A model generated the notes under the pieces. It ran no database searches and had not been told where the DNA came from. It saw only the letters and a list, made by a program, of their open reading frames with translations. A program made the position numbers and the translations under genes. Shown here in pieces: positions 53,496 to 62,355 of a stretch of DNA of 64,000 nucleotides. The number at the start of each line of letters is the position of its first letter. Position 1 is the stretch's first letter. This stretch comes from Nevskia soli DSM 19509 (GTDB taxonomy: Bacteria > Pseudomonadota > Gammaproteobacteria > Nevskiales > Nevskiaceae): positions 121,751-185,750 of the forward strand of contig NZ_JONR01000011.1 of the NCBI RefSeq assembly GCF_000711955.1, read 5' to 3'.

Positions 53496-56400
53496 ATGAG
53501 CATTCACGCCGTCCTGCACCACGAGACGATCTACCGCTATGACCGGCGCGTCACCCTGTCGCCGCAGATCATCCGCCTGCGCCCGGCCCCGCATGCCCGC
53601 ACCCCGGTGCTGTCCTATTCGCTCAAGATCGAGCCGAAGGACCACTTCATCAACTGGCAGCAGGACGCCTTCAGCAACTGGCTGGCGCGGGTGGTTTTTC
53701 CGGAGAAAGTCACCGAATTCAAGGTGGTGGTGGACCTGGTCGCCGACATGTCGATCTGGAATCCCTTCGACTTCTTCATCGAGGGCGAGGCCGAGCAGTT
53801 CCCCTTCAGCTATACCGATGAGGCGAAGGAAGAGCTGAAACCCTATCTGCGCGCGGCCCCCGCCGGCCCGCTGCTGAAGGAATACCTGGCCAGCATCCCG
53901 CTGGAGAAGGTGCGCACCATCGACTTCCTGGTGGGGCTGAACCAGCGCCTGCAGAAGGACATCAGCTACCTGATCCGCATGGAACCGGGCGTGCAGACCC
54001 CGGAAGTGACGCTGGGCAATGGCTCCGGCTCCTGCCGCGACTCCGGCTGGCTGCTGGTGCAGATCCTGCGCCACCTGGGCCTGGCGGCGCGTTTCGTCTC
54101 CGGCTACCTGATCCAGCTCACCCCGGACGTGAAGTCGCTCGACGGCCCCTCCGGCACCGACCACGACTTCACCGACCTGCACGCCTGGTGCGAGGTCTAC
54201 CTGCCCGGCGGCGGCTGGGTCGGCCTGGATCCCACCTCCGGCCTGCTCGCCGGCGAGGGCCACATCCCGGTCTGCGCCACGCCGGAACCCTCCAGCGCCG
54301 CGCCGATCAGCGGCGCGGTGGACGAGGCCGAAGTCGAATTCGGCCACGAGATGTACGTCAAGCGGCTGTACGAGTCGCCGCGCGTCACCAAGCCCTATAC
54401 CGAAGACCAGTGGGCGGCCATCGACAAGCTCGGCCACCAGGTGGACGGCAAGCTCAAGGCCGGCGACGTGCGCCTGACCATGGGCGGCGAGCCGACCTTC
54501 ATCTCCATCGACGACATGCAGGGCGCGGAGTGGAACACCGCCGCCGTCGGCCCCACCAAGCAGGCCCTGGCCGACAAGCTGATCCGCCGCCTCGCCGGCC
54601 GCTTCGCGCCGGACGGCCTGCTCACCTACGGCCAGGGCAAGTGGTACCCGGGCGAATCCCTGCCGCGCTGGGCCTACGGCTGCTACTTCCGCGGCGACGG
54701 CAAGCCGATCGTGCACAGCGACCTCGCCAGCGGCAGCACCAAGGCCGACATCCGCTCGGCCCGGGCCCTGATCCGCGGCATCGCCGAGCGCCTGGAAGTG
54801 GCGCCGGGCAATGCCCTGCCGGCCTACGAGGACGCCTTCTACTACCTGCATCGCGAGCGCCAGCTGCCGGACAATGTGCTGCCGGAAGACAACAAACTGA
54901 AGGACCCGGAGGAGCGCGCCCGCGTCGCCAAGGTGTTCGAACGCGGGCTGGACACGCCGCGCGGCTACGCCCTGCCGGTGCAGCGCTGGCAGTCGCGCGC
55001 CTGGATCTCCGAGCGCTGGTCGTTCCGCCAGGGGCGGCTGTTCCTGATCCCGGGCGACTCGCCCATCGGCTTCCGCCTGCCGCTGGATGCCCTGCCCTGG
55101 CTGCCGCCGCTGGCCTATCCGCACGTCATCCCCTACGACCCCTTCACCCAGCGCGACCCGCTGCCGGAGCAGCCGGATGGCCGCCGCCAGCCCTTCCTGC
55201 AATCGCCCGGCACGCGCAAGGCGGAGCTGGACAAGGAATCCGAGCGCCAGCGCGCCCGGCGCGTGCAGAAGCTCACCGCCGAACGCGACCAGCCCACGCC
55301 GACGCGGCGCGGCGCCTACCTGGAAGGCGGCAACGTGCGCACCGCGATTTCGGTGGAACCGCGCGACGGTTACCTCTGCGTCTTCATGCCGCCGGCCGCC
55401 AACATCGAGGACTACCTCGACCTGCTGGCGGCGGTGGAGGACAGCGCGGTGGAGCTGGACGTGCCGCTGCGCATCGAGGGCTACTCGCCGCCGGCCGACT
55501 CGCGCCTCAATGTGCTCAAGGTGACGCCGGACCCCGGCGTGATCGAGGTCAACATCCACCCGGCGCACAGCTGGGACGAGCTGCGGCAGACCACCGAGGT
55601 GGTCTACGAGGAAGCGCGCCTGACGCGTCTGGGCACCGAGAAATTCCTGGTCGATGGCCGCGCCGTCGGCACCGGTGGCGGCAACCACTTCGTGCTCGGC
55701 GGCGCCACCCCGGCGGACTCGCCCTTCCTGCGCCGGCCGGACCTGCTCGGCAGCCTGATCCGCTACTGGCAGAACCACCCGGCGCTGAGCTACCTGTTCT
55801 CCGGCCTGTTCATCGGCAGCACCTCGCAGCACCCGCGCGTGGACGAGGCGCAGACCTCCTCGCTCTACGAGATCGAGCTGGCCCTGTCGCAACTGCCCAA
55901 GCCCGGCCACAGCGTGCCGCTGTGGATGATCGACCGCACCCTGCGCAACCTGCTGGTGGACCTGAGCGGCAACACCCACCGCACCGAGATCTCCATCGAC
56001 AAGCTGTATTCACCGGACGGCCCCACCGGCCGCCTCGGCCTGGTCGAGTTCCGCGCCTTCGAGATGCCGCCGCATCCGCAGATGAGCCTCACCCAGCAGC
56101 TATTGCTGCGCTCGCTGGTGGCCTGGTTCTGGGAGAAGCCCTACACCCGTCCGCTGGTGCGCTGGGGCACGGAGCTGCACGACCGCTTCATGCTGCCGCA
56201 CCACGTGTGGAACGACCTGCGCGAAATCCTCGCCGACCTGCGCGGCGCCGGCTTCGCCTTCCAGGACGAATGGTTCGCCGCGCATCACGAGTTCCGCTTC
56301 CCGCGCCACGGCAGCGTGCGCTACCAGAACGTGGAACTGGAACTGCGCCACGCCTTGGAGCCCTGGCCGGTGCTGGGCGAGGAAACCGCCGTGGGCGGCA

Positions 56401-56846
56401 CCACCCGCTATGTCGACTCCTCGCTGGAGCGCCTGCAGGTGCGCGTCACCGGACTCACCGAGGGCCGCCACTTCGTCACCGTGGCCGGCCGCCGCATCCC
56501 GCTGACGCCGACCGGCGTCCACGGCGAAATGGTCGGCGGCGTCCGCTACCGCGCCTGGCACCCGGCCTCCGCCCTGCATCCGGGCATCGGCGTGCACACC
56601 CCCCTGGTGTTCGACCTCTACGACGCCTGGAACCGCCGCGCCGTGGCCGGCTGCACCTACCACGTCGCCCACCCCGCCGGCCGCAACTACGAGACCTTCC
56701 CGGTCAACGCCTACGAGGCCGAAGCGCGGCGCCTGTCGCGGTTCGAGCCCTTCGGGCATACGGCGACCAACTACTGGCCGCCGGATGAACCGAAGAATCC
56801 GGAGTATCCGCATACCCTGGATCTGAGAAGGCCGATCTCGATGTAG
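53496..56846 (+). CDS. Transglutaminase-like protein with DUF2126 domain
   Basis: A 1116-residue cytoplasmic protein. N-terminal bacterial transglutaminase-associated domain (about 1-90), transglutaminase core (about 165-270) with the Cys in GSCRDSGWL, His in DLHAWCEVYLPGG and Asp in GLDPTSG, then a long DUF2126 region (about 315-1110). The triad is complete, so peptidase or crosslinking activity is plausible. Such genes often stand in operons with alpha-E and DUF-type proteins, which are absent here. Divergent from the dehydrogenase gene. Confidence 0.9.
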   Translation: MSIHAVLHHETIYRYDRRVTLSPQIIRLRPAPHARTPVLSYSLKIEPKDHFINWQQDAFSNWLARVVFPEKVTEFKVVVDLVADMSIWNPFDFFIEGEAEQFPFSYTDEAKEELKPYLRAAPAGPLLKEYLASIPLEKVRTIDFLVGLNQRLQKDISYLIRMEPGVQTPEVTLGNGSGSCRDSGWLLVQILRHLGLAARFVSGYLIQLTPDVKSLDGPSGTDHDFTDLHAWCEVYLPGGGWVGLDPTSGLLAGEGHIPVCATPEPSSAAPISGAVDEAEVEFGHEMYVKRLYESPRVTKPYTEDQWAAIDKLGHQVDGKLKAGDVRLTMGGEPTFISIDDMQGAEWNTAAVGPTKQALADKLIRRLAGRFAPDGLLTYGQGKWYPGESLPRWAYGCYFRGDGKPIVHSDLASGSTKADIRSARALIRGIAERLEVAPGNALPAYEDAFYYLHRERQLPDNVLPEDNKLKDPEERARVAKVFERGLDTPRGYALPVQRWQSRAWISERWSFRQGRLFLIPGDSPIGFRLPLDALPWLPPLAYPHVIPYDPFTQRDPLPEQPDGRRQPFLQSPGTRKAELDKESERQRARRVQKLTAERDQPTPTRRGAYLEGGNVRTAISVEPRDGYLCVFMPPAANIEDYLDLLAAVEDSAVELDVPLRIEGYSPPADSRLNVLKVTPDPGVIEVNIHPAHSWDELRQTTEVVYEEARLTRLGTEKFLVDGRAVGTGGGNHFVLGGATPADSPFLRRPDLLGSLIRYWQNHPALSYLFSGLFIGSTSQHPRVDEAQTSSLYEIELALSQLPKPGHSVPLWMIDRTLRNLLVDLSGNTHRTEISIDKLYSPDGPTGRLGLVEFRAFEMPPHPQMSLTQQLLLRSLVAWFWEKPYTRPLVRWGTELHDRFMLPHHVWNDLREILADLRGAGFAFQDEWFAAHHEFRFPRHGSVRYQNVELELRHALEPWPVLGEETAVGGTTRYVDSSLERLQVRVTGLTEGRHFVTVAGRRIPLTPTGVHGEMVGGVRYRAWHPASALHPGIGVHTPLVFDLYDAWNRRAVAGCTYHVAHPAGRNYETFPVNAYEAEARRLSRFEPFGHTATNYWPPDEPKNPEYPHTLDLRRPISM

Positions 56847-56866
56847 GTTCGTTCTTCCATGCGTGC

Positions 56867-56899
56867 CATGCGTGCCAAGGTTTGTTGTTGGCACGCATG
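56867..56899. repeat. Inverted repeat after the transglutaminase gene
   Basis: CATGCGTGCCAA (56867-56878) is perfectly complementary to 56888-56899 around a 9-nt loop. A direct copy of CATGCGTGCC precedes it at 56858. Confidence 0.5.
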
Positions 56900-57024
56900 C
56901 GGCGAGCGAATAACGAATAAGGCATTTTCAGGGTGTCCAAGAAGTACGAGGACGTCCGAAGAAGGTTTTTACGGTCGGGTTTCAGGATTTGACCGCCCGC
57001 ATTCGTGCATCGAGGTCAATAGAA

Positions 57025-57052
57025 CTGGATCCCCGCCTGCGCGGGGATGACG
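57025..57052. repeat. GTCATTCC-type dispersed repeat, copy 4
   Basis: CTGGATCCCCGC-CT-GCGGGGATGACG hairpin, in the opposite orientation to copy 1. Confidence 0.5.
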
Positions 57053-57230
57053 AAGAGGGCTGAGGAACGCCCAAGAGCGACACTCCGGGTTTTGACGTTG
57101 CTTTGCGCTTTTGCGGTTGCTTTTGATTTGGCCTTTGACGTCCCCCCCCCGTTGCCTGCGCCGAGCATCACAGCCCGCGGCGACATGGGCTCGCGCCTGT
57201 TTGGCGCGAGGCGAGGCAGGATGCCGAAGC

Positions 57231-57384
57231 GTTTTTGTACAGGCCAGGGATGGCCTGTACAAAAACCCCGCCGCGGGCGAGAAGCGCAGGGGACCCATCA
57301 ATCACCAAAGGTGATTGATGGGCGCAGGCTCCGGGGCGGCGCTTCTTTGGTTACTTTCTTGTCGCTGGAGACAAGAAAGTAACC
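57231..57384. repeat. Cluster of three perfect hairpins
   Basis: Three perfect inverted repeats in 154 bp: arms of 16 bp (57231-57246/57251-57266, GTTTTTGTACAGGCCA), 13 bp (57294-57306/57310-57322, CCCATCAATCACC), and 15 bp (57349-57363/57370-57384, GGTTACTTTCTTGTC). Loops are 3-6 nt. The three have unrelated sequences, so this is a composite element. Confidence 0.7.
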
Positions 57385-57525
57385 CGCCTTCAAGGCGGAA
57401 CCGCAATTTCAATCTGCGACTTAAACGCCTCGCGCGCTAGCGCGTACACCGAGATTTCAGAGCGAGCGATAGGACCTCGGTTGGGCATCCAAGTTGAGTT
57501 CATCCGGCACCCAAGTTCATCGAAG

Positions 57526-57554
57526 TCTGGATTCCGGCTTTCGCCGGAATGACG
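57526..57554. repeat. GTCATTCC-type dispersed repeat, copy 5
   Basis: TCTGGATTCCGGC-TTTC-GCCGGAATGACG, about 105 bp before the lipoprotein gene. Confidence 0.5.
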
Positions 57555-57658
57555 ATGAGGGCGGGGTTAGCGGGCCGCCGCAACATTCAGCCCCCATTCA
57601 GGCACTCACGCAGACGCTATATCATTGCGCCAGCCCTGCGCGGTCATGGAGTGCGTTC

Positions 57659-58093
57659 ATGAAACGTTTACTGGTTCCCGCCCTGCTGATCCTCGCCGCC
57701 CTCGGCGGCTGCGCCACCCCGGAAAACCGCATCAAGGACAATCCGGGGGTCTATTCCAACCTGACCCCGGCGCAGCAGGAGTTGGTGAAGAAGGGCGAGA
57801 TCGCCCTGGACATGCCGGAGGCCGCCGTGGAGCTGGCGCTGGGCAAGCCCGACCGCATCACCGAGCACACCGATGCCGGCGGCCAACAGCATATCTGGCA
57901 TTACACCCAGGTGCAGAACTACGGCACGATGGCGGCGTATCCCTCGCCCTTTTTCTACCCCTATCCGCGCTTCTACGACCCCTTCTTCTTCCCGGGCACG
58001 TACTACGGCCCGACCGCAATACAGACCGAAACCGACCGCATCCGCGTGATCTTCAAGGACGGCAAGGTCACGGCGATCGAGCGGGAGTTGTAG
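57659..58093 (+). CDS. Small lipoprotein with Pro/Tyr/Phe-rich segment
   Basis: A 144-residue protein with lipobox L-G-G-C (Cys18). A BamE/SmpA-like half (about 35-75) has the pattern GEIALDMPEAAVELALGKPDRI, then H-I-W-H-Y. An aromatic-rich stretch (about 95-122, PSPFFYPYPRFYDPFFFPGTYY) and a final strand pair follow (RVIFKDGKVTAIE). It is probably anchored in the envelope. The PEAAV...LGKPD motif suggests a BamE-related fold, but identity is open. Confidence 0.7.
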   Translation: MKRLLVPALLILAALGGCATPENRIKDNPGVYSNLTPAQQELVKKGEIALDMPEAAVELALGKPDRITEHTDAGGQQHIWHYTQVQNYGTMAAYPSPFFYPYPRFYDPFFFPGTYYGPTAIQTETDRIRVIFKDGKVTAIEREL

Positions 58094-58244
58094 CGGCAAG
58101 GCGTTCACCGACGCGGGGTAATCGGAGCTACCGCACCAAGCCCCGCAGCGCCCCGATCCCAGTTGCCACAGCGTTTTTTGCCGTACCCGAACGCTTTAGG
58201 CGACAATCCGGCCCTCGAATTTCCCACCCAGCCGGAATTGCCCC

Positions 58245-59429
58245 ATGTCCCAGGATCCCATCGTCATCGCCTCCGTCGCCCGCACGCCCATGGGCGGCAT
58301 GCTCGGTGTGTTCTCCTCCCTGTCCGCCAACCAGCTCGGCAGCGTGGCGATCAAGGCCGCGGTGGAGCGGGCCGGCCTCAAGGCCGAGGACATCGACGAG
58401 GTGATCATGGGCAACGTGCTGATGGCCGGCCAGGGCCAGGCCCCGGCGCGGCAGGCGGCGCTCGGCGCCGGGCTGGCGCTGTCCACGGCCTGCACCACCA
58501 TCAACAAGATGTGCGGCAGCGGCCTCAAGGCCATCATGTTCGCCCACGACCAGCTCAAGGCCGGCACCAACAAGGTGATGCTGGCCGGCGGCATGGAGAG
58601 CATGACCAACGCGCCCTACCTGCTGCTCAAGGGCCGCGGCGGCTACCGCTACGGCCACGGCGAGCTGCTCGATCACATGGCGCTGGACGGCCTGGAAGAC
58701 GCCTACGAGAAGCGCACGCCGATGGGCGTCTACGCCGAGCGCACGGTGGAGAAGTACGGCTTCACCCGCGCCCAGCAGGACGAGTTCGCCATCACCTCGC
58801 TCAAGCGCGCGCAGGAAGCCGGTGCCAGCGGCGGCTTCGCCTTCGAGATCGCCCCGGTGGAAGTGGCCGGCAAGGGCGGCACCGAAAGCATCGGCGTCGA
58901 CGAGCAGCCCGCCAAGGGCAAGCCGGAAAAGATCCCGACGCTGAAGCCCGCCTTCAACAAGAACGGCACCGTCACCGCCGCCACCTCCGCCTCCATCTCC
59001 GACGGCGCCGCCGCGGTGGTGCTGATGGCGCAGTCCGAGGCGGAGAAGCGCGGCATCAAGCCGCTGGCCCGCATCGTCGGCCACAGCCAGCACTCGCGCC
59101 TGCCGGGCGAGTTCACCATCGCCCCGGTCCACGCCATCGCCAAGCTGCTGGAAAAGCTCGACTGGAAGGCCGCCGACGTCGACCTGTGGGAAATCAACGA
59201 AGCCTTCGCCGTGGTCACCATGGCCGCGATGAAGGAACACAACCTGCCCCACGACAAGGTCAACATCCACGGCGGCGCCTGCGCCCTGGGCCACCCCATC
59301 GGCGCCTCCGGCGCCCGCCTCGTCACCACCCTGGTCGGCGCCCTGCGCAAGACCGGCGGCAAGCGCGGCATCGCCAGCCTGTGCATCGGCGGCGGCGAAG
59401 CGGTGGCCCTCGCCATCGAGATGATCTGA
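58245..59429 (+). CDS. Acetyl-CoA acetyltransferase (thiolase)
   Basis: A 394-residue thiolase. Nucleophile Cys in TTINKMCGSGLKAIM (about residue 90), H-E-A region WEINEAFAVV, catalytic His in GGACALGHPIGASG (about 350) and second Cys in ASLCIGGGEA (about 380). Length and motifs fit biosynthetic acetyl-CoA acetyltransferases (two acetyl-CoA to acetoacetyl-CoA) or the short-chain degradative form. Monocistronic, followed by palindromic repeats. Confidence 0.93.
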   Translation: MSQDPIVIASVARTPMGGMLGVFSSLSANQLGSVAIKAAVERAGLKAEDIDEVIMGNVLMAGQGQAPARQAALGAGLALSTACTTINKMCGSGLKAIMFAHDQLKAGTNKVMLAGGMESMTNAPYLLLKGRGGYRYGHGELLDHMALDGLEDAYEKRTPMGVYAERTVEKYGFTRAQQDEFAITSLKRAQEAGASGGFAFEIAPVEVAGKGGTESIGVDEQPAKGKPEKIPTLKPAFNKNGTVTAATSASISDGAAAVVLMAQSEAEKRGIKPLARIVGHSQHSRLPGEFTIAPVHAIAKLLEKLDWKAADVDLWEINEAFAVVTMAAMKEHNLPHDKVNIHGGACALGHPIGASGARLVTTLVGALRKTGGKRGIASLCIGGGEAVALAIEMI

Positions 59430-59520
59430 GGGTAAACCCCGCCCGGCTTTTGCTTGTTTGAACAGTCCAGACATGGATGTCTGGCAGCTTGGACAAGGAC
59501 GTCGATACCGACAGGCGCGG

Positions 59521-59584
59521 GTGAGGGGCGCAATTAATCGAGCTTGCGCCCCTCACCCCTGCCCCTCTCCCGATGGGAGAGGGG
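59521..59584. repeat. Two adjacent perfect hairpins after the thiolase gene
   Basis: GTGAGGGGCGCAA (59521-59533) pairs with 59544-59556. Then CCCCTCTCCC (59562-59571) pairs with 59575-59584. The second is the same type as at 9245. Together they probably end the thiolase transcript. Confidence 0.55.
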
Positions 59585-59706
59585 TTCGACATGCGTATCC
59601 GGAGGTCAAGGATGACCTGCAGCAAGCGCAGTTTTCGCGTTTCCCTGAGATGCGCGTCGCGTTTCAGAGTGACGCAAACCGCTAAAGTGTCACAGTGTCT
59701 AAGTCC

Positions 59707-60453
59707 ATGCCCCCGCTGAACCGCGCCGCAGCGCGCACGCCCGTGCCGCTGGCGCGCTGGCTGGGCACGCTCGCCGGGCGCAACAGCAACGAAATCCTGC
59801 TCGGCGGCACCGGCCACCTCCAGCTCAGCGCCGCGGAAGAGGGCAACGTGGTGACGCAGCTGCGCCAGGGCGTGTTGCCGCGCCTGTTCCCCGATGGCGA
59901 GTTCGCCCAGGTGTGCCTGCTCACCGGCCTCGCCCCCGGTTCGGACCTGCTGTTCGCACGGGTGCTGAGCGGCTGGCTGCTGGAGAAGGACATCCCGTTC
60001 CGCATGATCGGCCTGCTGCCGGTGCCGCCGGATACCCTGCTGGAGGACTGGCTCGACAACCTGCGCGAGGCCGGCGAAGACATCTCGCCGGCACAGCGCC
60101 AGTTGCGCCGGCAACAGATCGAAACCACCCTGGCTTCGTGCGAGACCATCGTCGACCTGCTGCCGCCCGGCAGCGGCGCCGCCGAGTTGCGCGACCAGGC
60201 CTTCCGCGAGCAGCAGTACCGCCGCCTCGCCGCCTGCCTGGCGCAGCGCTCCGACATCCTCGTCGCCATCCTGCGCGAGCAGAACCTGCTGCGCCCCGGC
60301 GGCACCGCCGAGGTGGTGGACTGGCGCCGCAACCCGCACCACATACCCGATGAATTCTGCACCGATCCCCCGCCCATGCCGGACGGCGGGGGGCACCGTT
60401 TGATCGTGATCGATCCTGCGGTGGCGTACACTCCTCCGGCGCACGATCCCTGA
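59707..60453 (+). CDS. SLOG-like Rossmann protein, unknown function
   Basis: About 248 residues. The pattern fits the SLOG superfamily of nucleotide-binding Rossmann proteins: G-G-T-G-H at about 34-38, VCLLTGLAPGSDLLFARVLSGWLL at about 68-91 (compare TGLA.GaD..vA), M-I-G-L-L-P-V-P-P, and near the end QYRRLAACLAQRSDILVAI followed by GGTAEVV at about 210 (compare the usual D-v-L-i-A and G-G-T-a-e-V-V). SLOG proteins often sense or process nucleotides in signalling and conflict systems. The start is either GTG 59695 or ATG 59707. A cyclase gene follows 34 bp later. Confidence 0.7.
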   Translation: MPPLNRAAARTPVPLARWLGTLAGRNSNEILLGGTGHLQLSAAEEGNVVTQLRQGVLPRLFPDGEFAQVCLLTGLAPGSDLLFARVLSGWLLEKDIPFRMIGLLPVPPDTLLEDWLDNLREAGEDISPAQRQLRRQQIETTLASCETIVDLLPPGSGAAELRDQAFREQQYRRLAACLAQRSDILVAILREQNLLRPGGTAEVVDWRRNPHHIPDEFCTDPPPMPDGGGHRLIVIDPAVAYTPPAHDP

Positions 60454-60487
60454 AGCATCCGGGCATCGCGGGGAAGGGGAAGCAGCC

Positions 60488-62281
60488 ATGGGCCACAACG
60501 ACAACACCGCCGAGCTGTTCACGGCCCGCGCCAAGGAGGCGCAGCGCGCCGGCAATTACCTGTTGTGCTACGACCTGGTGGACCAGGCGCAGCAGCTCGG
60601 CGTGCAGACCCGCCCGCTGCAATACCTGTCCCTGCTGGCCCTGGCCAACGCCGGCAGCACCGAGTTCGCCTGGCGCCGCTACCGCGAGCTGGGCCTGCGC
60701 GAGGAAGAGATCGACGAGGACTGGCTGGCCCTGCAAGGCCGCCTGCTCAAGGACCTGGCCCTGGCCGGCGGCAGCCGCGAGGACTTCCAGGCCTCGGCCC
60801 AGGCCTATCTCAGCGCCTTCCGCCAGACCGGCGGTTATTTCACCGCCATCAACGCCGCCACCATGTTCCTGCTGGCCGGCGAGACCGAAACCTCGCACCA
60901 GCTGGCGCGCGAGGTGCTGACCCTGGCCGCCGGTACCATTCCCGCCGACGACACCGACCACTACTACCTGCGCGCCAGCGAGGCCGAGGCGGCGCTGCTG
61001 CTGGGCGACGGCGCGCGCGCGCGGCAGAGCCTGCGCGCCGCCGACGCGCTGGCCCAGGGCAATGTCAGCGCGCGCAGCCGCACCCGCCAGCAGCTGCGTC
61101 TGATCTGCCGGCACCTGCGCGTCGAGGATCAGTTCTCGTCACTGCTGCGCCTGCCGCTGCTGTTCTACATCGACCGCGTCGCCGCCGAGATCCCGGTGGT
61201 GTTCGGCGCCGACCGCACCGCGCCGGCGGTGAGCGGCCTCGACGTTGCGCAATGCGAGGGCGCGCGCGTCTACGCCGCCCTGCTGCAACCGTCCGACCTG
61301 TGCGCGGCGGAATATTTCCTGGGGCGCGGCGCGCGCCTGTCGCTGGTGCTGCCCACCGCGCGCAAGCCTCTGATCGAGCGCTGGCAGCGCAGCTTCGGCC
61401 CCGGCTGGGCCATGCGCCTGGCACGCTGCCTGGAACAGGCCACCGAAGTCATCGCCAGCCAGGGCTTCCTCGAGGAAGAGCAGGACTGGGCCGGCAGCCA
61501 CGTCGCCGCCATGGCGCAGGGCCTGGCCCGGCTCGCCGCGCAGCGCCTCGGCAACCAGTGCCGCCGCGTCGAGCTGGCGCCCGCGACCAACCCGCCCGGC
61601 TACTGGTTGCGGGTGGACGCGGATTGCGGCAGCGCGGCGCAGTTGCCTGCGCCCTGCCCGGCGGTGCAGCGGCAGGACGTGAAGCGCCGCTTCGTCGGCC
61701 TGATCTTCGCCGACATCGCCGGCTTCCGCCGCCTGCAGGACGAGGAGATGCCGCGCTTCTGGTCGCGCATCATGGGCGGCGTGGCGCAGATCCTCGGCCG
61801 CCATGGCGACAAGGTGCTGTTCCGCCACACCTGGGGCGACGCCATCAACGTCGTCACCGAGGATGCCGCCACCGCCGCCGAGATCGCGGTGGCGATCCAG
61901 GGCTGCATCGAGGACGTGCGGCGCAGCGAGAGCGGCATGCTGCACGAGATCGAACTGCGCCTGGCAGTGCACTTCGCCCCCGCCTTCGCCGGCCACGACC
62001 CGGTGGAGAACGTAGACAACTACTACGGCTCGCAGCTCTCCTTCACCGCCCGCATCGAGCCGGTCACCCCGCCCGGCATGATCTTCGTCACCGAGGCCTT
62101 CGCCGCCCGGCTGGCGCTGGAATCGCCGGAAGGCTTCGCCGCCGAATACGCCGGCGAAGTGGAGCTGGCCAAGCGCTTCGGCAAATACCGCCTGTTCAGC
62201 CTGCATTCGATGGAGCGGCGCAGGAATGTGCGCTTGCAGCTGGCCGGCGGAAAAGAAGCGGGAATCGTCGGCGGCCGTTGA
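60488..62281 (+). CDS. TPR-sensor / class III nucleotide cyclase fusion
   Basis: A 597-residue cytoplasmic protein. The N-terminal helical region (about 1-220) contains AGNYLLCYDLVDQAQQLG and GGYFTAINAATMFLLAGE, resembling the TPR-S/TRAFs-binding (DUF4071) domain. A middle domain follows (about 225-395). The C-terminal class III cyclase domain (about 402-560) keeps the two metal Asp (D409 in FADIAGF, D451 in WGDAINVV) and an Arg at 522. The adenine-selecting Lys is replaced by His447, and the YGD..VN motif reads YGSQLS. It probably makes a cyclic nucleotide, possibly not cAMP. Operon with the SLOG-like gene. Confidence 0.8.
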   Translation: MGHNDNTAELFTARAKEAQRAGNYLLCYDLVDQAQQLGVQTRPLQYLSLLALANAGSTEFAWRRYRELGLREEEIDEDWLALQGRLLKDLALAGGSREDFQASAQAYLSAFRQTGGYFTAINAATMFLLAGETETSHQLAREVLTLAAGTIPADDTDHYYLRASEAEAALLLGDGARARQSLRAADALAQGNVSARSRTRQQLRLICRHLRVEDQFSSLLRLPLLFYIDRVAAEIPVVFGADRTAPAVSGLDVAQCEGARVYAALLQPSDLCAAEYFLGRGARLSLVLPTARKPLIERWQRSFGPGWAMRLARCLEQATEVIASQGFLEEEQDWAGSHVAAMAQGLARLAAQRLGNQCRRVELAPATNPPGYWLRVDADCGSAAQLPAPCPAVQRQDVKRRFVGLIFADIAGFRRLQDEEMPRFWSRIMGGVAQILGRHGDKVLFRHTWGDAINVVTEDAATAAEIAVAIQGCIEDVRRSESGMLHEIELRLAVHFAPAFAGHDPVENVDNYYGSQLSFTARIEPVTPPGMIFVTEAFAARLALESPEGFAAEYAGEVELAKRFGKYRLFSLHSMERRRNVRLQLAGGKEAGIVGGR

Positions 62282-62355
62282 GCCGCCATTCGCCATCCGC
62301 AACACAGCGGAAGACGGGTTTATGATGGGCAGGCCCACACCCAGCTGAGACCGTC

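Larger units (their letters stand above)
56847..57658. other. Repeat-rich intergenic region, 812 bp
   Basis: No gene is supported. The region holds at least six inverted repeats (listed separately), a C9 run near 57140, and short direct repeats near 56860. Frames read through it have shifting composition. It looks like an accumulation site for palindromic elements. Confidence 0.6.

Noticed and set aside
53022..55979. A 985-codon minus-strand frame across the dehydrogenase start and the transglutaminase
   Set aside because: It overlaps two well-supported genes on both strands and has no domain.
57059..57382. Short frames in the repeat-rich intergenic region
   Set aside because: They run through perfect hairpins and have no conserved motif; the DNA is better explained as repeats.
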